A DNA stretch of 64,000 bases from Pinus tabuliformis. Its lineage: Eukaryota; Streptophyta; Pinopsida; Pinales; Pinaceae. Location of the stretch: NCBI GenBank assembly GCA_031772625.1, contig CM062818.1:1677490667-1677554666 (forward strand). The letters run 5' to 3'. The notes beneath the pieces are model-generated. The model saw only the letters and a list, made by a program, of their open reading frames with translations. It was not told the DNA's origin and ran no database searches. Within the stretch, counting starts at the first letter, position 1; each line of letters opens with the position of its first letter. The position numbers and the translations under genes are program-made. This document shows, in pieces, positions 60,303 to 64,000 of the stretch.

Positions 60303-63300
60303 CAATCTCCCCCTTTGGACTTGATGGCAACAACCACACCAAGTCACTCTCCCCCTTTGACATCAAGGGAAAAGGGCGGACCAAGATATTCTCTCCCTTG
60401 ATATACATTCTGCTATCCATACTCCCCCTGAGTACATGCTGAATTCTCTGATTGAGCTCCCCCTTTGTATATGCTAAGATGTATCAATCTGTCCATGCTC
60501 CCCCTGAGCACATGCCGAGTCTACAAAAATATTTTTAACAGAATAACATGACTAACTCTACTAAGTGAGTATGACCTTCATATCACCAATGAATCATACA
60601 TACATCAATCTCCCAACCAAGTGGGGATACACCATTTTGACTCATCCACCCAACCGAGTGGGGATATACCAAATGTTTATACATGACTGAAATAGACATT
60701 CTTACATCATCCTTCCCATGCAAAGTGAGGTTACAAATTAGGTCTTTTCATGACCTTTACATCAAATGATATACATGAATTTTATAATAATGACCAATGA
60801 CCTAAACAAGACCATGATGGTCATCAACAACTATCATACACCATATGATCTGCACCATAAGCATCTCTCATCGACATCAGTGACTTGTAACCTGCAATGT
60901 CATTCTCTTGACCAACCAACAATAAGTAGCAAGATGTATCATTTAGCCACATAAGCATTATCACCAAAGTCTTCTAACCATAATGCCAACAATTGTCGCC
61001 TATTACAGAAGTATACGTAGACGTCCCAACAATTGTTATGCAATTTTTGTAGGTCGGTAGGCCATGATGAGTGCACTTGCAGAAGTTACGAGCTGATGAT
61101 GGATCGAACTCCTGCCTACAGAGTGCAGACCAAAACGTGAGCCCTCGATCCAAATGTAGGAATGACGCGCGTTGGATTTCAGGAGTGTGGACAAGGTCGA
61201 GGTGGAATGGGACCAGGAAGGGGTCATGGACAGCTGATTTATTACAATTGCGGAGAGCTAGGGCATTATGCCTATGATTGTACAAATATGACAAGAGCAT
61301 CATGTTTATATTGTACTCAGTTTGATCATGAGACGAAGGACTGCCCTACATTGATAGCGAGACTGCGCGATAAAGGGATACTCCAACCTCCCTCGACTCA
61401 CAATTTGCAAATGATGAGGTCTGAGCCACACGAAGAGGACCCAAATGTAAACATCATGCTTCGAAGTAGTATCACAACAAGAGATGACAAAGGCAAGCAA
61501 CGAGAAAAAAGTGCATGGATTTGCAAGGGTCCTACAAAGGAACCTGAATTTGATTTGGAGCGTGCGAAGGAAACATTCATGGAAGCTAAGAAGAGCTTCA
61601 CGGAGGCCTCCACTTCAAGTAGTAAGGATCAACTAGAACTGGGGATGGATCCTTCAATGCTCACTACCTTTTTGGAGACATGTATGAAGCTACGCACGAC
61701 ACCAAAGTGGTGAAGGGGCTACAGGAACTTATCACTAGGTGCGCTAGGTCGAGAGAACCGTGCGTAGTTCGAAATCTCGGAAAGAATACATCACGAATAG
61801 GAAGGGAAATGAGATTAACTGCGCAAATCGGGGAGCATGAAATGGATCAAGTAATTCTGGATCTAGGATCGGACGTGAATGTACTGCCAAAGAAGACATG
61901 GGAGCATATGGGTAGGCCTGCATTGCAATGGTCCCCTATTCAATTGCGAATGGCGAACCAATCGAAGATCCTACTGATGGGAAGATTGCAGGGGATAATG
62001 GTAGACATTGAAGGTGCGAGTGCACTTGCAGATTTCGAGGTGATAGAGATTTTCGATGACAACAATCCATATCACGTGCTACTGGGAATCAATTAGGTCA
62101 CTGATATGAACGGGGTGATAAATCTAAAGAAGCGCAAAATGATTTTTGAGAAAAAGTCACTGCGCATAGTGGTACCTTTAGACCCTGTGGAAGGATCGTT
62201 CTACACAGAGCCAGTGCGTGACGACGAAAGCGACGAAGAGCTAGAATGTATCTACAAGATCACCACTCGGGAACAGGATTGGGTGAATCCTACAACGGAT
62301 GGCCGAATTTCATGGGAGTGCGAAAGCTCCTGCACATCGGATTTGGATGAGGAAACAGAACAATGGTAGAACCAGTTACACGAGGTAACTACACTCAATT
62401 GCAACATGATGGTAAGATCACTGCACTATGTGGAAATAGAGGTAAGGGATCTACCTATGTATGATGGGCTGACAGCGGTAGATGAATTCCTGGATGAATT
62501 TGAAAGCGAAGTGCCAGAACAGTAGTGGTTCGATGCTCTGAAATGGGCATTGCGCGCTATGCCCACAAGGTGGTGGGGTACGCACCAACAGAGTTTCGGG
62601 GACTGGCGCGAATGCAGAAAGATGATGCGCTTATGATTTGGGAAGCCTCAGATGAGGATGGAAGCCAGGCAGGATGGATGAAACAGCCTGCATGCCCACC
62701 TTTCCAGATGGGTACAAGCATATGGTACGCAACCTGCATGAACGCACATCGCTCTCACAATAGGAAACATGAACAACAAGCAGAAGCAAATAGGACAAGT
62801 GCGCGAACGACGAAGTATGATATAACCTAGTGTGCCAAAAATCATACACGGGGAAGCCTTTAACAAGATGTGTGAAGTTCTAAACAGGGCCCACCATGTG
62901 AGATGCACCGACTAGGACTTGTTCGTACCAGCGGTTGTATGGGCTTATAGGACCATGTGCAAAACTTTGACTGCGCAAGCGTTTCCGAAGTTGAAGTATG
63001 AAGCAAAGGATGTAGTCCCTGTGGAGCATGCGAAGCTAAGTCTGTGTGTAACAACACCCATAGATATGACGGTCCACGCAGACCGGAACGAAGAAATCAC
63101 ACAGCTACACAAAACAGAACATATAAGACTTGAGGAAGAAATCCGACGGGGAAACTTTAGACTTTACAAACTTGAAAAAGACCGGGTACGACTAAGGGAG
63201 AAAAGCGCTTTAATGGACGCAGAGGTCAAGAAGCTGGAAAACAAAATAAAGGAAGAATTTCTCATCGAAAAACTAAGGATGGCAAGGCAAGGTGCGTACG

Positions 63301-64000
63301 ATCGTACTAATGAGTTGGAGGACTATCGCCGTGGACTGGTTAGTCTGTTGCTGTGGCTGGGACCACATATCGCCAAATATGGTAGCACATTACAAATAGG
63401 AGAGTGAATGATGCCGATCATCACAGTGGAAGATGGGGATTCTCAGTGAACCATGCTGGAGGATGGGGTGGAACCCCGTATGGGTGGTGCGACCACCTAA
63501 CTTGCCATAGGAAGAATATTCTTAGCTCTCTAGGCTGTTGAAAGGGAGCGTAGGACTATAAAATATTCTGCCTGGGAGCTGCACGAAAGTAGAGATGCGC
63601 GCAAAATTGGAACATCATAGGGTTCACGACTGCGCATGGAGGGCTACGCTGCCACTCGGATTGGCTGGGAAGTGACCATTGGTGTCACTATTCATGATGG
63701 GATGTTCGATTTGAGGCCAAATGGAGTGGGTAGCGGGCATTTAAGATGCGAGTTATGGGCAAGATTTGGGAAAATCTGCTACCAAGAAAGCATTAATGGC
63801 CCAAAATTGGGGGGAACAGTCGAATTCGAATTCAAAAGGTGCTATAAAACTCACAGGGCTAGCCAGCGAACAACACTTGGTCATTTGAGAATTGAGCGCT
63901 TGAGCAGAGCACAGAGCGTTGAGAGCTGAGCGATAATTGAGCCCCTAAGTTCGTGAGAGACATAATAAAACCTAGAAAGGATGATGGCCACTAAGGATGG

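Larger units (their letters stand above)
58824..60991 (-). mobile_element. Internally deleted Sirevirus copy
   Basis: A 2168-bp minus-strand insertion in gypsy gag with near-identical flanks ACTGT (58819-58823) and ATTGT (60992-60996). On the minus strand it opens with TGTTGGCATTATGG, the first bases of the Sirevirus LTR. It passes into about 0.68 kb of the family's 3' leader with five GGGGGAG tracts (60307-60510), and ends with a complete LTR (58824-60302). It lacks gag and pol altogether. The LTR matches the family at 32088 and 48155, and the leader matches 47500-48154. Confidence 0.82.
58311..64000 (+). mobile_element. Ty3/gypsy fossil (Tat-like), with a nested Sirevirus derivative
   Basis: Gag (58320-58800: LGETPWDLDQRLKSMIHEAN, zinc knuckles CIKCKGQGHDKDHC and CTICQIGGKHAPDNC) is interrupted by 58824-60991. 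It resumes with more knuckles (about 61055 and CYTCG-type YYNCGELGHYAYDC near 61240). A retropepsin-like block is at about 61850-62095 (VILDLGSDVNVLPKKTWEHM), then linker sequence (62106-62370) and a piece resembling an integrase C-terminal region (62919-63407, VWAYRTMCKTLTAQAF). RT is not seen. From about 63410 on there is non-coding tail, with CTATAAAA near 63842 suggesting an LTR promoter. Broken in many places; neither end is seen. Confidence 0.75.

Noticed and set aside
60992-61060. Second LTR of the deleted Sirevirus copy to the right of 60991
   Set aside because: Sequence there is gypsy gag; only the first LTR bases (TGTTGGCATTATGG on the minus strand) are present at the end of the insertion.
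63636-63929. 97-residue frame near the window end
   Set aside because: It spans a probable gypsy LTR promoter (CTATAAAA near 63842) and shows no domain.

Overview
This window looks like nuclear DNA from a seed plant with a very large, repeat-packed genome. It is AT-rich and holds one probable host gene with a 2-kb intron. Almost everything else is old LTR retroelements nested in one another. The LTR pairs I could compare by eye differ at roughly one site in ten, so the copies are old and have not been purged. That fits a gymnosperm such as a conifer best, but the sequence alone does not prove it. I saw no bacterial genes, CRISPR array, rRNA or tRNA gene.

Layout. 1-~4440: decayed Ty1/copia element, cut by the window edge and carrying two nested insertions (a 101-bp LTR-like insert and a 1.1-kb LTR-like insert). 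~4445-6105: copia 5' LTR plus gag on the minus strand. 6279-7207: solo LTR. 7939-10123: two-exon host gene for a 66-residue single-pass membrane protein, with a poly(A) signal at 10656. 12410-21932: copia element (minus) with target duplication TAATG, whose 5' LTR is split by a 4.3-kb TG..CA insertion (16947-21259) that carries a plant gag-like frame but shows no terminal direct repeats. 24353-31397: Ty3/gypsy chromovirus-like element (minus) with a 634-bp foldback in its 3' LTR.

32088-49371: large Sirevirus-type copia element (plus) with four nested insertions: a solo LTR (34538-35860), a 2.1-kb giant inverted repeat with a GC-rich core (37500-39587), a short non-autonomous LTR element (40897-43917) and another solo LTR-like insert (44929-46759). 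From 49372 to the window end, gypsy, copia, copia and gypsy pieces follow one another. Each shows only its left part, as expected if a nest of insertions closes beyond the right border. The last gypsy piece contains a 2.2-kb internally deleted Sirevirus copy (58824-60991).

Three LTR families recur. One (ends TGTTGAAAA..TTTCTCAACA) is at 6279, 12410/16721 and 51627. The Sirevirus family is at 32088, 48155 and 58824. The third is at 40897/42901 and 54924. The least explained structures are the giant palindrome at 37500-39587, the 4.3-kb insertion at 16947-21259 and the foldback at 24983-25616. Coding remnants of LTR elements are described only as fossils.
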